DNA of 64,000 bases from Mytilus galloprovincialis (Eukaryota; Mollusca; Bivalvia; Mytilida; Mytilidae). A program made the translations under genes and the position numbers. The notes beneath the pieces are model-generated. The model made no database searches. It saw only the letters and a program-made list of their open reading frames with translations, and was not told the origin of the DNA. Shown here in pieces: positions 32,958 to 45,384 of this stretch. The stretch covers positions 52,856,439 through 52,920,438 of the forward strand of contig NC_134847.1 in assembly GCF_965363235.1 (NCBI RefSeq), read 5' to 3'. How positions within the stretch are numbered: position 1 is the first letter of the stretch; each line of letters starts with the position of its first letter.

Positions 32958-35900
32958 CTGAAATGTAGCAAGAATAAGAAAAAAGTGTTACAATAGTTTA
33001 ACTGATAACTAACTTAAGTTAAGATTTTTTTTGAATAGTCTTGAATACATCACTTACATGAGAAAAAAAATATGTAACGCTGTTCAATTGATGCAAATTA
33101 CTAAAAGTCTTTTAATGAAGCTTCTGTAAAACAGATGTTGTTCGAATATCACTATTAAAACAGGAGCTGTGTAATGCATCCCAGATCGATAACTGATGTT
33201 TGTACCACATGAACATCCATAAAGATGATCATGATTTAAGTTGACTTCAAAATTGTCCATATTTTATCACGAACATAAATATTACGCGGAGCCTCTGACT
33301 TATGCCCCGTTCACACGTACATTTAATTCGAATTGAATTTGAATCGAATGCGAATCGAATTCGCAAATCGCGTTCACACACTAACCTTTTTTTAATTCGA
33401 ATTGATTCGAATTGGCTTATTCGAATTATCTAATTCGCATTAGAAATACGCTTTTGTGAATACGAATTAAAAGTTAACGTCGTTTGGACAGTAAAGCGAA
33501 TTTTAAGTGCATTGTAATTCGAATTAAAATTGACGTTACTAGGACGTAAAACGTTTGAATGCGAATTAATTCGTATTAGTTAATGCGAATCGAATTCAAA
33601 TTACGTGTGAAATCAGCATTAGATTATGATTATGAGAGATCAGTAAATAAATGTTTAAGTTTGCATTCATTTTATCTTATGCCTATGTTACACATTCACG
33701 GATTGTAGACCGCATTAACTACGGATACTATCCGGCATCATTCGTGGCAATCTGTATTAGTCCGTAGATATCCATATTGTTTTCGTAGTCATACGTAGTA
33801 CAACGTAGTAGTACTTGTATATCCTTAACAATTTTTGAACATGCGCAAAATTTGACCCCGGATCAAATGACCGTAGTAACTCCTTACTAAACCGTATAAG
33901 ACCGTACTAATTCGTTATAGTCCGTATCGAAACCGTATTAATCCGTACTTATTCGTACGGCTAGTTTCGGAGAACTACGTACTATTACGGTTACACCCCG
34001 TTTTCAGTTGGAAAGCAAGTCCTGGGAAACGTCCGTTGTCGTCAAGCTTTATCAGCAACAAAAGCAGAGGGAATTAATTAGATGGCGCTACAGTCGTCCG
34101 TTACGTCAAAAAGTCCGCCCAATCAATCGGCTAAAAGATTGACGTTTAAAGTATTTTCTTCAAATTGTCATGCTTTTATTATAATAAGATTTTAAAATTT
34201 GTAGGTTTTGTGACCAATATAATTTCTTTACGACATACAAACATTACAAAAATAGCTTGTTATTGCTATTCCTTTATCCTGTCCGTTCTAAAAAAAAAAT
34301 TACACATTGGAAAAGTGAAACAACAAACAAAGATCTTCTTTATTGCGTTTGAAACTATATGTCTTGGAAAATTCTGACAAATCTGACAAATAATTGATAG
34401 CCTATGGATGGACAAAAGCACAAAAAAATAGCAATAGAAAATGCATTGCAAAGAAAATTCTATAGGAAAAAACATATGAAAAAAGGAAATGAAGGTCAGT
34501 TAGTTATATTTATATTTTATAAAATAAAATCTTGCTTATATTATTATCTCTTTACTAAGTAAGCTACAATAATAAGAGCAAAAACTAGCTTATCAACCCA
34601 AACAAGAAGTTAATTCATAGAGATGTGTTCTTACAAAATTGAATTTATTCAAATGGCAAATTCTTGTCAAATTTAATCATCATTGATCGTTATTAAAGTA
34701 AAATGCACAAGATTTGTCCCACCAATTTCATTTTATTTCTGAGATTAATATCCAATTATTTAGGTAAAATATATATCCAATACTTTGTTTAAATAAATAT
34801 GTAAAGCAGCTGATACAGCAACCTGAAGAGAAGAAGCCCCATTTTTTCCAAAAAAGGTTACTTTCATTATCTATAAAATAGCCTGAGAAATAAGACAAAG
34901 GGCTACTGTGCAAGCTAATCTAATAGTTTAATTTTACAATAATAATGATTCTGAAATTCAAAATCGTGTCACTTTCAATTATAATTTAAAGTATAATGTT
35001 TTTTTACAGAATTTCTGTCAATAATTTTGGTATAAAACTTATCGCTTTTCTGTAGGATAGTTTCTAGGCATTATTTTACTGTTCGACTAAGAAACATAGG
35101 CTTGAGTTTAAAGGCTCTCTTAATTTGAAGAAAGTTATTGTGACCCTTGGTCCCACTTTATAAAATATAAAATATAAATGATCAGTACTATTTATTATAT
35201 CAATTTTCAGAAAGATTATTCAAATATGATAAAATATGTTTTATTTCATTAAATATTATCAGAAGTGTTTAAAAAAATTCTACTAGGAATAATCCAATAT
35301 ACAATTATAAAAATTACAAAGTATATTTCATCAGCCAGATCTAGTTTATTTCAATATAGATAGGGTTTTTAGGTTTACATGTAGATCTAGGTGCCATTAT
35401 CCACATTTCTGAATTGTTTTTTTTTTACTAATATTTTGTCTTTTAATTTTTACATTTAGTCCTTCTCTGAAAAATAGGGAAGTATCTCTCCTTTATATTA
35501 TTATAACATAGTTGTAAATCGAGTTTCGTTTATTTTCTTTCTAATTTTTGTAAAGATATTACCACTTGCACAAATCGGCATAAAAACCACCGCTTCGTAT
35601 TGAAAATAACTTGACGTTTGCGAATCCAACATTATATTGCCGAGATATCCATATCGAGTGTTTGTCTTAATGAGATGCTTTATCAAATTTAAATTCAGCC
35701 CATCATTTTTAGTTTCCTCGTAAATATTTAGATTTTTCAAACAGGAGACTTGACAATTTTCACTCAAACCCCAAGTTTAAAGATAAAATAAAGAATAAAG
35801 GACTTTGATTTGATGTGTAAGTTTTGACGAGAAAAAAACTATGTTTATTCAAAATTAGTTGGGTCAATAAGTTTTAATTACGACAATAGTATTTAGTGAG

Positions 35901-37720
35901 TAAAAATGAGGTTTGTCTCGTCCGTTTTTTTACTGAATTTTCACGGTCACGTGACTCTATTGTTGCTGATAAACTTGGGGTCAAACCGTGACCTGCTTTC
36001 CAACTGTTTTGGTAAGGACACAATACAATTTGTTACGAATGTGCTACGTAACGGGATGTTTTTATTACGTTGTAATACGGATAGCTAGGTATCAGCCAGG
36101 GTTCTTAGAGTCTATTACGGTTTACTACGTTACAACACGACAAAATACGGAATACTGTGGATTCTTTTATTTTCGTTGGTACCAATTTTCGTGGAATTCG
36201 GAAACCTCGAATTTTCTTGGATATTTGATTTCAAGGTTCAAAGTTCGGAAACAACTTTATAGAAATTTGATTTTCGTTGATCATTAAAATTCGTTGTTCA
36301 CCTGTACCCATGAAACCCAAAAATATTGGTCCAAACTAATAATAATGAAACCACATTATTGTGTCTGTAACGACGACAGACTAATATAAGGCTAGCTTCT
36401 CCAACATGAAGAACTGCTGCTTGCAAATAATTGACTGGAATTGGATATTGATATGACACAAAATGATAAGGTAGGTCGAGATACTTGATGACAGACGTAG
36501 AGGTGACAGGAGGGCGAGTAGATGGTGGTCTAGGGACTGAATTCCCTATCCATGGCCAGTTTGAGCCCCTCATGACTCAATTGTGTGCGGAAAATTCAGC
36601 TACATTTAAGAACTTTGAAAGGTTAATCCTACATATGCTTCAAGAACTGCTCCATGTTATTGGTCCAATGATTACGAATAACACTACATAGTACAGACAG
36701 ACAGATACATGATTATGACACGTGTCGTTGTGTACTAAACCGTTTCGTTTCCGTATTTTACAGTGTCTTACCGTAAGAACCCGTATCACTCATGTCGCCA
36801 AAATGAACCCCGCCCTTCATTATCCGTGGATGTAACGTCAAAACCCGTAGTCATACCGTTGTGCATCCGTATAAGATCCGTATAAAACTACGGAAACTCT
36901 ATTTCCTTGATCATCCGTGAGATTTACTCCGTAGCGGATCCGGCGAGGTGATCCGTGAATGTGTGACCTAGGCATTAAACCTGGTTAAAACCGACAATAT
37001 TTTTTTTCCATTATTACTGATATTACATTTTAAAAAATCACTGTATACCCACCAGCAGCGAATGTTGTTCCAATAGCAGCAAAGAATACTGGCTTCATCT
37101 CTCGGAGAAGGAACAACTTCAATCCAGTCAAAACAGCTGCAGCCAGAAGGGAAATTAATCCGAAGATACTCATAACTCTACATGCTCTAAACCAATCTAT
37201 ATATAGAAGAAAAATAACAACGTTAATCTTAGATGCTAGAATATGGAATAACAAAGGTTGCATCAAAATTTGAGGGTGCAGATTGCATATAAAAAATAAT
37301 CGGCTTTACGATAACGACATTTCCGGCGTATATGGTTTACCAGTTGATAAAAATTGATATATAAGTATTTACATTATAACATTTTACTATTAGCCGACCG
37401 TGCAAGGACTGTATAGCCAGTCAAAGTTGTTAAAACCCTCCATGTATATATTTTACTATAACAGTCGTGCATTGTATTATTTAGTAATTAATTATTCATA
37501 CTATACCTTTATCTTCCACGGTTTCTGATATATCCGCACATGATTTAACACCAAGGGTAGTGGTACAAATTTTCCATAATCCAGCATGCGCACTGACTTT
37601 AATCACCGAAGCATCAACCGTGATATAGTTTGGTGTGGCAAATCCAATAAGATCAAAGAGAAATGCTACTAGGATCAGTATAAAGCTGATCAACAAAATC
37701 TTGGATATTTCTATAGCCAT
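32764..37720 (-). CDS. Claudin/PMP22-like four-helix membrane protein, gene 3 (complete, 183 residues)
   Basis: Exons on the minus strand: 37720-37507, 37196-37053 and 32957-32764, phase 1 at both introns, stop TGA. Seen: helix 1 about residues 7-26; the loop motif GLWKIC with a second C eight residues on; exon 2 starting DWFRACRVM; helices 2 and 3; a second loop with DYDFSYG; helix 4; and a short tail (MGTSLPKVQSN) lacking the basic run of genes 1 and 2. I chose the Met of MAIEI over an upstream in-frame Met because it aligns with gene 2. Donors GTATAG and GTGGGT are less usual than those of gene 2. Intron 2 is 4.1 kb and holds two Harbinger-type elements. Role by family: plasma membrane contact or scaffold protein. 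Confidence 0.87.
33303..33618. mobile_element. Harbinger-type MITE rich in TTCGAATT sites
   Basis: Termini TGCCCCGTTCACACGTA and its inverse TACGTGTGAAATCAGCA, flanked by TTA on both sides (33300-33302 and 33619-33621). The 316-bp interior is filled with ATTCGAAT, GAATCGAAT and AATTCGAATT palindromes. The TTA duplication fits PIF/Harbinger. Confidence 0.7.
33680..36974 (+). mobile_element. PIF/Harbinger transposon with truncated transposase
   Basis: Inverted termini TGCCTATGTTACACATTCAC and (reversed) TGCCTAGGTCACACATTCAC match at 22 of the first 24 bases, with TTA duplicated outside (33677-33679, 36975-36977). Both subterminal regions carry many CCGTA, TACGG and TCCGTA words. Near the right end a plus frame encodes FEPLMTQLC, FKNFERL and ELLHVIGPMI, matching the N-terminal pattern of Harbinger transposases (L-x2-EL, FxNFxR, ELLxxVxPxI). 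The DDE core is missing, so the copy is not autonomous. It is inserted in intron 2 of gene 3. Confidence 0.8.
36485..36691 (+). pseudogene. Harbinger transposase N-terminal remnant
   Basis: 68 codons. The segment GQFEPLMTQLCAENSATFKN followed by an ELL-x-VIGP block resembles transposase N-termini of mollusc Harbinger elements, then ends at ITNNTT. The opposite-strand frame at 36298-36573 is its shadow. Confidence 0.6.
37053..37196 (-). CDS. Gene 3, exon 2 (144 nt)
   Basis: Acceptor TTTTCTTCTATATATAG, donor GTGGGT on the minus strand. Encodes DWFRACRVMSIFGL to TTFAA. Confidence 0.87.
37507..37720 (-). CDS. Gene 3, exon 1
   Basis: Encodes MAIEISKILL to SETVEDK plus one base. An acceptor-like AATTTTTCAG lies about 20 nt upstream of the ATG, suggesting a separate 5' untranslated exon. 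Confidence 0.86.
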
Positions 37721-37738
37721 CTTTATCCGAAATAACAA

Positions 37739-38679
37739 GTCTGAAAAATTAATAAAATAAAATACGAATTTGTACTTTCAGAAATTAAAGATGAACATTT
37801 CAACGATATGACTTCATAGACAATGATAAGAAATTAAGACATGTTTAACTTGTTTTGGACTGGGCTTAAATAAGCACCTGGTTACAATATACATGAGAAA
37901 GTGAATAAGTTTTAAATTACATGTAGTAGAAATTGTTTGATTGCGAATGACACAACTTTCCAACAGAGCCAGTACGACATGGATTTTAAGCGATTATGCA
38001 TGGCAGAGCAAATGTACAAAACCAACAAGTTATTATTACGTTTACGTTGATACACTGTCCTAAAATAGATCAGAATTGTGCATGGATATTGTGAACGTAT
38101 TTATGAAATAAATGATGAAACCTAAAATTGATACAATATTTTGAGGTGTTTGATCTTTCCGTCGAAAAGACAATAAAAAAGACAAACTCTGAATATAAAA
38201 TCATTTGTATATGTAACTGTATTTGTTTTACATCCCTTGTTTATTGTAGAAATGAATTACCAATTGGATACAGCTATAGAATATTAGTTAAAACATGAAC
38301 TAAACTTTGTCGAGCTTCGCTGAGCGATTTGAGGCATGATGAATGATGTTCGATCAAGCACATGGTTTGTGAGCATTTCCCGAATCGTTATTAAAAAAAC
38401 GTTTTAGTTTTCCATGCCTAAGTATCTTCTGCTTTCTGTATTTCTGTAAGACCGAAAACCACGCTATGACCAATAGTATTAAAAATGGCATTAAATACCA
38501 ATCGATCTATTAACCAATATAACTTGTATGGGTCAAATTGACATAGTAAAAGATTGTGAATGTATGATTACAACTGCAGAAATTCAATGAAGTATCTTTA
38601 TCATATTCCTCGCAAGATTTTTGAAATATGTTTAACATATTTTGTCATGCATAAGGAAACATGGTTAGTATAAATAGTG
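37739..38679. other. Upstream region of gene 3
   Basis: Presumed to hold the 5' untranslated exon and promoter; neither can be placed. No repeat family assigned. Confidence 0.35.
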
Positions 38680-38805
38680 CTCTTCACTTTATTTGGCCTT
38701 TTTAACTTTTTTGGATTCGAGCGTCACTGATGAGTCTTTTGTAGACGAAACGCGCGTCTGGCGTATATACAAAATTAAGTCCTGGTTTCTATGATGAGTT
38801 TATTC
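38680..38805 (+). repeat. Family A repeat, copy 7
   Basis: CACTGATGAGTCTTTTGTAG and ACGAAACGCGCGTCTGGCGT, close to the family hallmark, so a younger copy; ends TTTCTATGATGAGTTTATTC. Confidence 0.8.
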
Positions 38806-39478
38806 ACATTTATTTTGGGGCCGTAAAGACTCTTGTGTTAATAATCAATCAAACCAAGGTTGTTTATGTGTTGAAACATGATTACGATGTTGTTGCGAGG
38901 TCATTGTGTTTCTTTCATATTTAGTAAAGTGATATCAATTCGCTAATTCACAGTTTAAATACGAAATCAATGTTTTGTTATTTTTTTTAATAAGTATAGA
39001 AATTATTCACACAAAATTGCGTTGGTCTTATCACGAAATGAAATTATATATCCTTTAATGATGTTGTCGTATAACTCTCTTTAAAGATAAAATTACATGT
39101 ACACAGGTTGATATAACTGAATAAGAAAACATGTCTTCAATGCTAACAATTTTCACTACAATGAGCTTGCTTTCGTGAAATATGTTTTCATACGATATTT
39201 ATTGCTGGCTATCATGTTTTGACGTGCATTATGTGAGTGATATTAATAACTGCATTACGTTGAAAAGAGAATAACAGCACCTTTATTCCTATTCTAATTT
39301 GTAATAAAGATAATAAATCGTAATAGAGCTTAAAAAATGTTTAAAATCAAAATATGATAAAATTCAGTGAAAGGAAAATAAAATGTTTGGTAACTAATTG
39401 GCACATAATGTTTAGAAGTGCATATATTCAAGCAATATAAATAAAAATTAAAAACCAATTGTTCAGAGAACCATTGAT
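38806..39478. other. Intergenic, nothing recognised
   Basis: AT-rich, no exon supported. Confidence 0.4.
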
Positions 39479-40649
39479 GGTCTTTCCACCAGTTAAGACC
39501 TTTTTTATGTGAATATGTATATAAATATTAAAATTTGGTTTTAAATGTCAATTTTAGCGTCAAATGACAGCTTATTGAACACTTATTCCAAAAATATATG
39601 GTTTCTATACAAAAAGATATAAATAAGGGAGATCATTTTTTACTTCCGGTTTAAAATATGTTACTTCCGGTAATTTTTTATTGTTTACTTGACACTGATT
39701 CCAAAAATATATGGTTCTATATACTTTTTCATTAATTAAGTACAAAATATAGCCTCTTCCGGTTTACACAAGGTCACTTCCGGTTGTCTTTTTCTAGATC
39801 ACATTGCTTGCAATCTAATTTAAGTCCCATGTCTTGATCATGTATACATATGAGGTAAAAGCAAAGGTCAAAATCTAGAACGTTACATTTACCTATGACC
39901 TTTAGCTCAATTTCGAGGTCATCAACCAAGGACCTCAAATCATAAGACTCTAGGCCTCTACTATATATTGTTAATGAGTTGTATTACCTTACAACTAATA
40001 TTAGATATAAAAGGGGGCAAAACTGGCATCAAATGTCTACGTACTCTTTCGACTAAAATTTACATGTTACGACATGTCGCAACTAACAATTTAGTAAAAA
40101 TAATTTGGCGATAAGTTAAAAGGCTTTTGAAAATAAGTGAAAATAAGCCAAAATCTAAATTTATAATATGACCTTGACCTTTGACCTTGACCTTATTTTC
40201 ATTTTTTTGGACAAAGGATCTCAAATCAATAGACCCTAGGTCTCTATCACTTATGGTTTACCAGTTAGAAATGGATATTCTTATATCAAACATAAAAGGG
40301 GGGATAACTCTCATATGGAATCTTTATACGGCTTCAGTCAAAATAAAACAGAACATCATGAGGATATAACGAGCATTTTGGAAAAATAAATTTGTCGGTT
40401 TCTTATACGGTTGCAAAGCCTTATAGATAACAAGAAAAAGAGTGTTCGGGGAGATAACTCTTATTTGGGAAAGTATTCGGTTAAGCAGAGTTGGTTACAA
40501 AAGCGTATAAACTGTTCGATATCATATTCCAAAAATCTAAGCAACATCTTGCGAAACAAAAAAACAGCGAAGGAAAAAAATTAGGCGGAAGAAAAAAAAA
40601 ATAATCAGAAGAAATCCAATAGGTCTTTCCACGGAAAAGTGGAAAGACC
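39479..40649. mobile_element. Hairpin-ended repeat element (element H), possibly Helitron or Helentron-like
   Basis: Left end GGTCTTTCCACCAGTTAAGACC and right end GGTCTTTCCAC-GGAAAA-GTGGAAAGACC: each end can fold on itself, and the outer 11 bp are inverted copies. The right hairpin overlaps CTAA, which would fit a Helitron CTRR end, but the left flank does not fit well and no helicase is present. Inside are four TTCCGGT words (39652-39784), two copies of CCAAAAATATATGGTT and an imperfect duplication (39930 and 40205) with CTAGG-CTCTA words. No clear target duplication. Confidence 0.55.
40170..40194 (-). promoter_or_regulatory. Four tandem nuclear receptor half-site-like words in element H
   Basis: TGACCT occurs at 40170, 40176, 40183 and 40189, giving spacings of 0, 1 and 0. 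The central pair is a DR1 arrangement on the minus strand (AGGTCA-A-AGGTCA). Function unproven. Confidence 0.4.
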
Positions 40650-40650
40650 T
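40620..40650. repeat. Perfect hairpin at the right end of element H
   Basis: Stem AGGTCTTTCCAC pairs perfectly with GTGGAAAGACCT across a 6-nt loop. Confidence 0.85.
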
Positions 40651-42639
40651 AATTATAAAGATTTTTATTTGATTACATCACAATTACGTCATGATATGTA
40701 CTGTTTTCACAAAAACGAACAGAAGTTTCCAGTAATTGAAGAATATGTATGATAACTTTATAATTTGCAGTAATGTTTTGGCCAAATAAGAGCTTTATTG
40801 CCCCTACTTCTTTCATGAATGATCTTAGCGCATTATCGTCTTGTCATAACATACGAATTATTGATTGATTGTTTTTTTCTTGTGTTTGAACTCCACTTTG
40901 AGCATCGCATTTAGGGTATTTCGTGGCGGCCAATATTTTTTTATAGAGGAAGGCAGAGTGCCCGGAGAAAACCACCGACCATCGATAGGAATGTCATACA
41001 AATGAAAACTCTCTCTCTCAATGAAGCTGGAAAATGTTCCGTTACGTATACGTCTTTAGTTTGGATAAATAGAGGTTTTTTTCGGATGTTGTTGTTTCAT
41101 TATTTTGTTCTATTGTATTATTCGCTCATTTGTGGATTTCACCAAGTCAACATGGCGGCTCACTCCTTGGTTACTATCAACTCTGGATTTGTCAGTAAAT
41201 AGTAGGCAAAGAAAATAAAATGTTGGGTTTAGAATTATGAGAATTGAACACATGGTATCTATTTGATATTTAAGAAATAACCCAAGTGAGACTTACATTT
41301 ATTTGCAATTTGTAGCTTTTATCTCACAGCGGTAAATTAGAACAGCAATACATACAACAATAGTACCTTCGCTTCAATTTTTAAATTACCGAATTTTCTC
41401 CTATTAGAATCGAAACAATACATGGAAGCCATATATTTGTTGGACAATAACACCGTGAAATGTGAATTTTATCTTGAGGGTTGTCAAATAAATCTATAGC
41501 TTCCATGAATTATTTTCTGAATTTATGTTTAGCTAGTTAATATATTTAATACAAGTTCGTTCAGTAATGCATCATGTACCACAACATTGCCCTTTTTGTT
41601 TAATTATTCGATCAACAACTGATTGCTGTAAAGATAAATGACATACAATACACTTAAACACCTTGCAGTACCTGTATATAAATTGAAAGTTTGCATTTTA
41701 CTGTAGATAAAATAACCAAAAGTATCGAATTGACGGTGTTTAAAACCCGTCATAGTCCTAAGAGAATCAGTAGTTCCAATGAGATAGTACAAGCGGTATA
41801 CTATTTAAAGCCAAAGAAGCCGTCCATTTTTCTTTTCGAAATTCATAACCTAGTGTTAGCTGTTTGTATAACAACACGAAAAAACGACCATGTGCATACA
41901 AAACATTATAAAAGGATGAAACGCGACTTTTTAAAATAGTATTAAAAAGTTTAAATGTGTACTTATCAGCACAATGATATGTAATGCAAACACAAAAAAC
42001 TGATAGATATATACATAATGCATTCAGAACTGATAAATGAATACATTCGAGAGGAATAATGACCTACATGAATATTAAAAGTAATGGTTACTAACAAGTC
42101 TGTTCTACGTTTAAATACTTGGAAAAGAAATTACAATACAAAATTTAAATCCTGGTTACTATGAATCATAGTATGATCGGTTTATTTACAAAGGTAATAT
42201 AAGTCTTTTACATTTTCTATGCTCTTCAACATGTTCAACTTTACAACCTTCAAATGACGATGGGTGCCAGTGGTTATGTTTGTAATCTTTCTATACGACT
42301 ACTAGCAAGCCTTGTCACAATAATTATAGAGCGACTGTACAATGCATTCATCCGCGTAGTCTATTGAAAAAATAATTGGCATTAAATCCATGATGGCTAA
42401 ATCAAATCTATCGTATGGTATGATAATGATGCGTGTTTATACCTGCTTTTATGACAATAGCTATTTAGGCGGGATCTGGAGTATCACGTGATTAATAATA
42501 CAAGATTTTTGTCAAATCATGTATTTATTTAATATGCCTTGGATGAAGATTCCAGTGCAAGTTTTAGATATAGTTTGTAACATTGGTAATAAAGAATTAT
42601 CGGATAGATCAAATCGAGATAATTAAACTATTGAATTGT
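40651..42639. other. Intergenic
   Basis: Frames 41002-41202, 41604-41792 and 41691-41939 have no recognisable features. A short family A edge (TCCTGGTTACTATGAATCAT) lies near 42145. Confidence 0.4.
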
Positions 42640-42815
42640 AAAAGAGGGACGAAAGATACCAAAGGGACAGTCAAACTCATAAATCTAAAACAAACTGACA
42701 ACGCCATGGCTAAAAATGAAAAAAGACACACAGAAAAACAATAGTACACATGACACAACATAGAAAACTAAAGAATAAACAACACGAACCCCACGTAAAG
42801 GTCGAGACTTGCCAT
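42640..42815 (-). repeat. Family B repeat (reverse)
   Basis: GGGACGAAAGATACCAAAGG, GACAGTCAAACTCATAAATC and AACAACACGAACCCCACGTA, the clean inverse of 5758-5940. Confidence 0.75.
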
Positions 42816-44204
42816 GAACTTTAAAGTTGATAATTTATCTATCAAAATTAAATAAATCCCAAATTCAAGTAACTATCATAAAGTAAGAATCTGTTTCTCT
42901 AATACTTTTTGATAAAAGAAAATCACTTTGAAAACCTTTCACATTCCACAATGTTAAAATATTTTGAATCATTCATTGGGCTGATAAAGGTTATGACCAG
43001 TAAACTTATCCTTTCATCTTCTGAAATCATCTGCAACTACACGTTGATTCAATTTATTTCGGCTATTGTTCCATAAAGGGTTAAGTTGACACAGAATTTA
43101 AATCTTAGAACACTAACTTCAAGTTAAAACTTGAGCGACTTATTAAACAAAATTCATCGGTTGGGAACAACCAACCCCAATCGGGTGAAACGTCGAGTTA
43201 CGTACTACCTAAGTTATTATATTAGAAGTCTTTGATTTTATAGGAAATCTCAGATTGGGGTTACTCAACAAGTATGTATGGTAACATTCTGTAAATATTT
43301 CTTTTAAAACAAAGCAATTGTCTAAAGCTAAACTTACTTATTTACATATTGCAGGTGTCTAACGCTTTTTTTGTTTAAGAAGTTGAAAATCCACTAGGAT
43401 TGATAGACCTAGACTAGTGGGATTTATCAGTTACATTTCAACCCGGATTTGTAACCAAGATTTGATTTTTTTCAATGGATGTATGAATTTTGAACACCGT
43501 TACACTACTGTTGCCTTAATTGTAGAGATACATCTTACATTCTGCTGATACAAATTGATCTAGACGAAATAAGCATGTAGCATACAAGAAAAAATATCGA
43601 AGAAAAAAAATGTAACAATTGAAATTACCAAGATAAAGCAAAATGAATATGAATCAACCGATTAAAATTATGCGAAATGCTATTCATCATCTTTTGCTAT
43701 TTTGGTTCGATCAAAATATTACGTAGTAATGAGCACTTGAAAGACATTTATTTTTATTACACACTCGCCACTTTACAATAAAATTGCTAAATGGTGCTAA
43801 AAAGTTAATAAAATCGATTTATTAGAATTAATCCGAAATAGAAGAACTGCATTATATATCGTTTCTATTTTTAATTTATTTAGCTATACTCACTGTTATC
43901 AATAGTTATATTCCTATATCTGGATAAATTGAATTGATGTGCTTTATGTCGGCTAGTTATATACTTATCTTTTTTCAATTTGAAATGTTTAGCTTAAATA
44001 GCAGACGGTCATGTTACCTTAATTATTCATTTTTTAGCATAATAAGACAGAATGAGTTATAACATGACTTGTACATTTGAAAGGTATATTTTTGATATCA
44101 CGTGGTGAAACTAATATTGATAATCGCAGTTTAAATTTTATGTTTATTGTATTTTTTAGCGGAAGAAATCAAATAATTTACACAATCATTTTCAGTTTCT
44201 CCTA
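42816..44204. other. Intergenic, nothing recognised
   Basis: AT-rich; includes GGTTGGGAACAACCAACCCC, a short imperfect palindrome near 43159. No exon supported. Confidence 0.4.
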
Positions 44205-44525
44205 AACTCGAAAGCCTAGACGCGCATTTCGCCTACATAGAAATCATCAGTGACGCTCATATCAAAATATTTTAAAAGCCAAACAAGTATAAAATTGAAG
44301 AGAATTGAGGATCCGAAATTCCTAAAAGTTGTGCAAAATACAGCTAAGGTAATCCTTAGTTTTTCGAAAATTCAAAGTTTTGTAAACAGGAAATTTATAC
44401 AGAATGACCACATTATTGATATTCATATCAACACCGAAGTGTAGACTACTGGGCTAGTGATACCCTCGGGAATGAAACGTCCAATAGCAGTGGCATCGAC
44501 CCAGGGGTGTAAATAGTTGTCAAAG
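44205..44525 (-). repeat. Family A repeat, tandem unit 1
   Basis: Full unit in reverse orientation, head-to-tail with the next. Contains CATCAGTGACGCTCATATCA, GTAGACTACTGGGCTAGTGA and CAGTGGCATCGACCCAGGGG. Confidence 0.8.
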
Positions 44526-44765
44526 GTACCAGGATTATAATTTAGTACGCGAGACGCTCGTTTCGTCTACATAAGACTCATCAGTGACGCTCATATCAAA
44601 ATATTTATAAAGCCAAACAAGTTCAAAGTTGAAGAGCATTGAGGATCCAAAATTCCAAAAAGATGTGCCAAATACGGCTAAGGTAATCTATGGCTGGGAT
44701 AAGAAAATCCTTAGTTTTTCAAAAAAATCAAAGTTTTGTAAACAGGAAATTTATAAAAATGACCA
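44526..44765 (-). repeat. Family A repeat, tandem unit 2
   Basis: Begins GTACCAGGATTATAATTTAG and repeats the hallmark 331 bp after unit 1, showing that the family can be arranged as a tandem satellite; ends early at GACCACATTTAAAATA. Confidence 0.8.
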
Positions 44766-44774
44766 CATTTAAAA

Positions 44775-45110
44775 TACTGCATGTACCAAGTCATGAATAT
44801 AACATGTGTTATCCAATCGTTTGATTTTGCTTTTTGATTACGGACTTTCCGTTTTAAATTTTCCTCGGAGTTCGGTATTTAAGTTATTTACTTATTTCCC
44901 ATCAGAATTTGATTATTTAAAAATTCAAAGCGAGTTGACCACAAAAATGTTTTTATTTTAAAAAGGAACATCACAAAAATACTGAATTCCGAGAAAAAGA
45001 TTCAAATATGGAAAATCTCTAATCAAATGGCAAAATCAAACATATCAAACAAATGGACAACAACTGTCATATTCCTAACTTGGTAAAGGCATTTTTCTTA
45101 GAGAGAAAAT
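44775..45110. repeat. Head-to-head pair of family E fragments
   Basis: A reverse fragment (GTACCAAGTCATGAATATAA to CCTCGGAGTTCGGTA) faces a forward one (TACTGAATTCCGAG to CATATTCCTAACTTGGTAAA) across about 100 bp, forming an inverted repeat with arms near 105 bp. Confidence 0.65.
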
Positions 45111-45384
45111 GTTATTGTAGTTGACGAAATAACTTGGCAGCTTTACCATTTGGTTAATTGTTTTCTAATTTCTGTATTCCGTCCAACTTTGAAATTCCTG
45201 GTTTTTTTTCATAACCGTATGCAAATCTCATTAGAAAAACTAGTAGATGTTGATCATCAACTTCCTATCCGTTCGTAGCTATTGAATTTAAATCAAGTTT
45301 CAAAGGGGACTTTTTTTCCAGTATCTTTTCTTCTATATAGTATGACTGTCTTCTTTTAGCTATGTGGCGTCATTTAAAAATAAA

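Noticed and set aside
36298-36573. 91-codon minus frame in the Harbinger element
   Set aside because: Largely opposite the transposase-like plus frame, and its proline-rich start comes from the reverse of that sequence.
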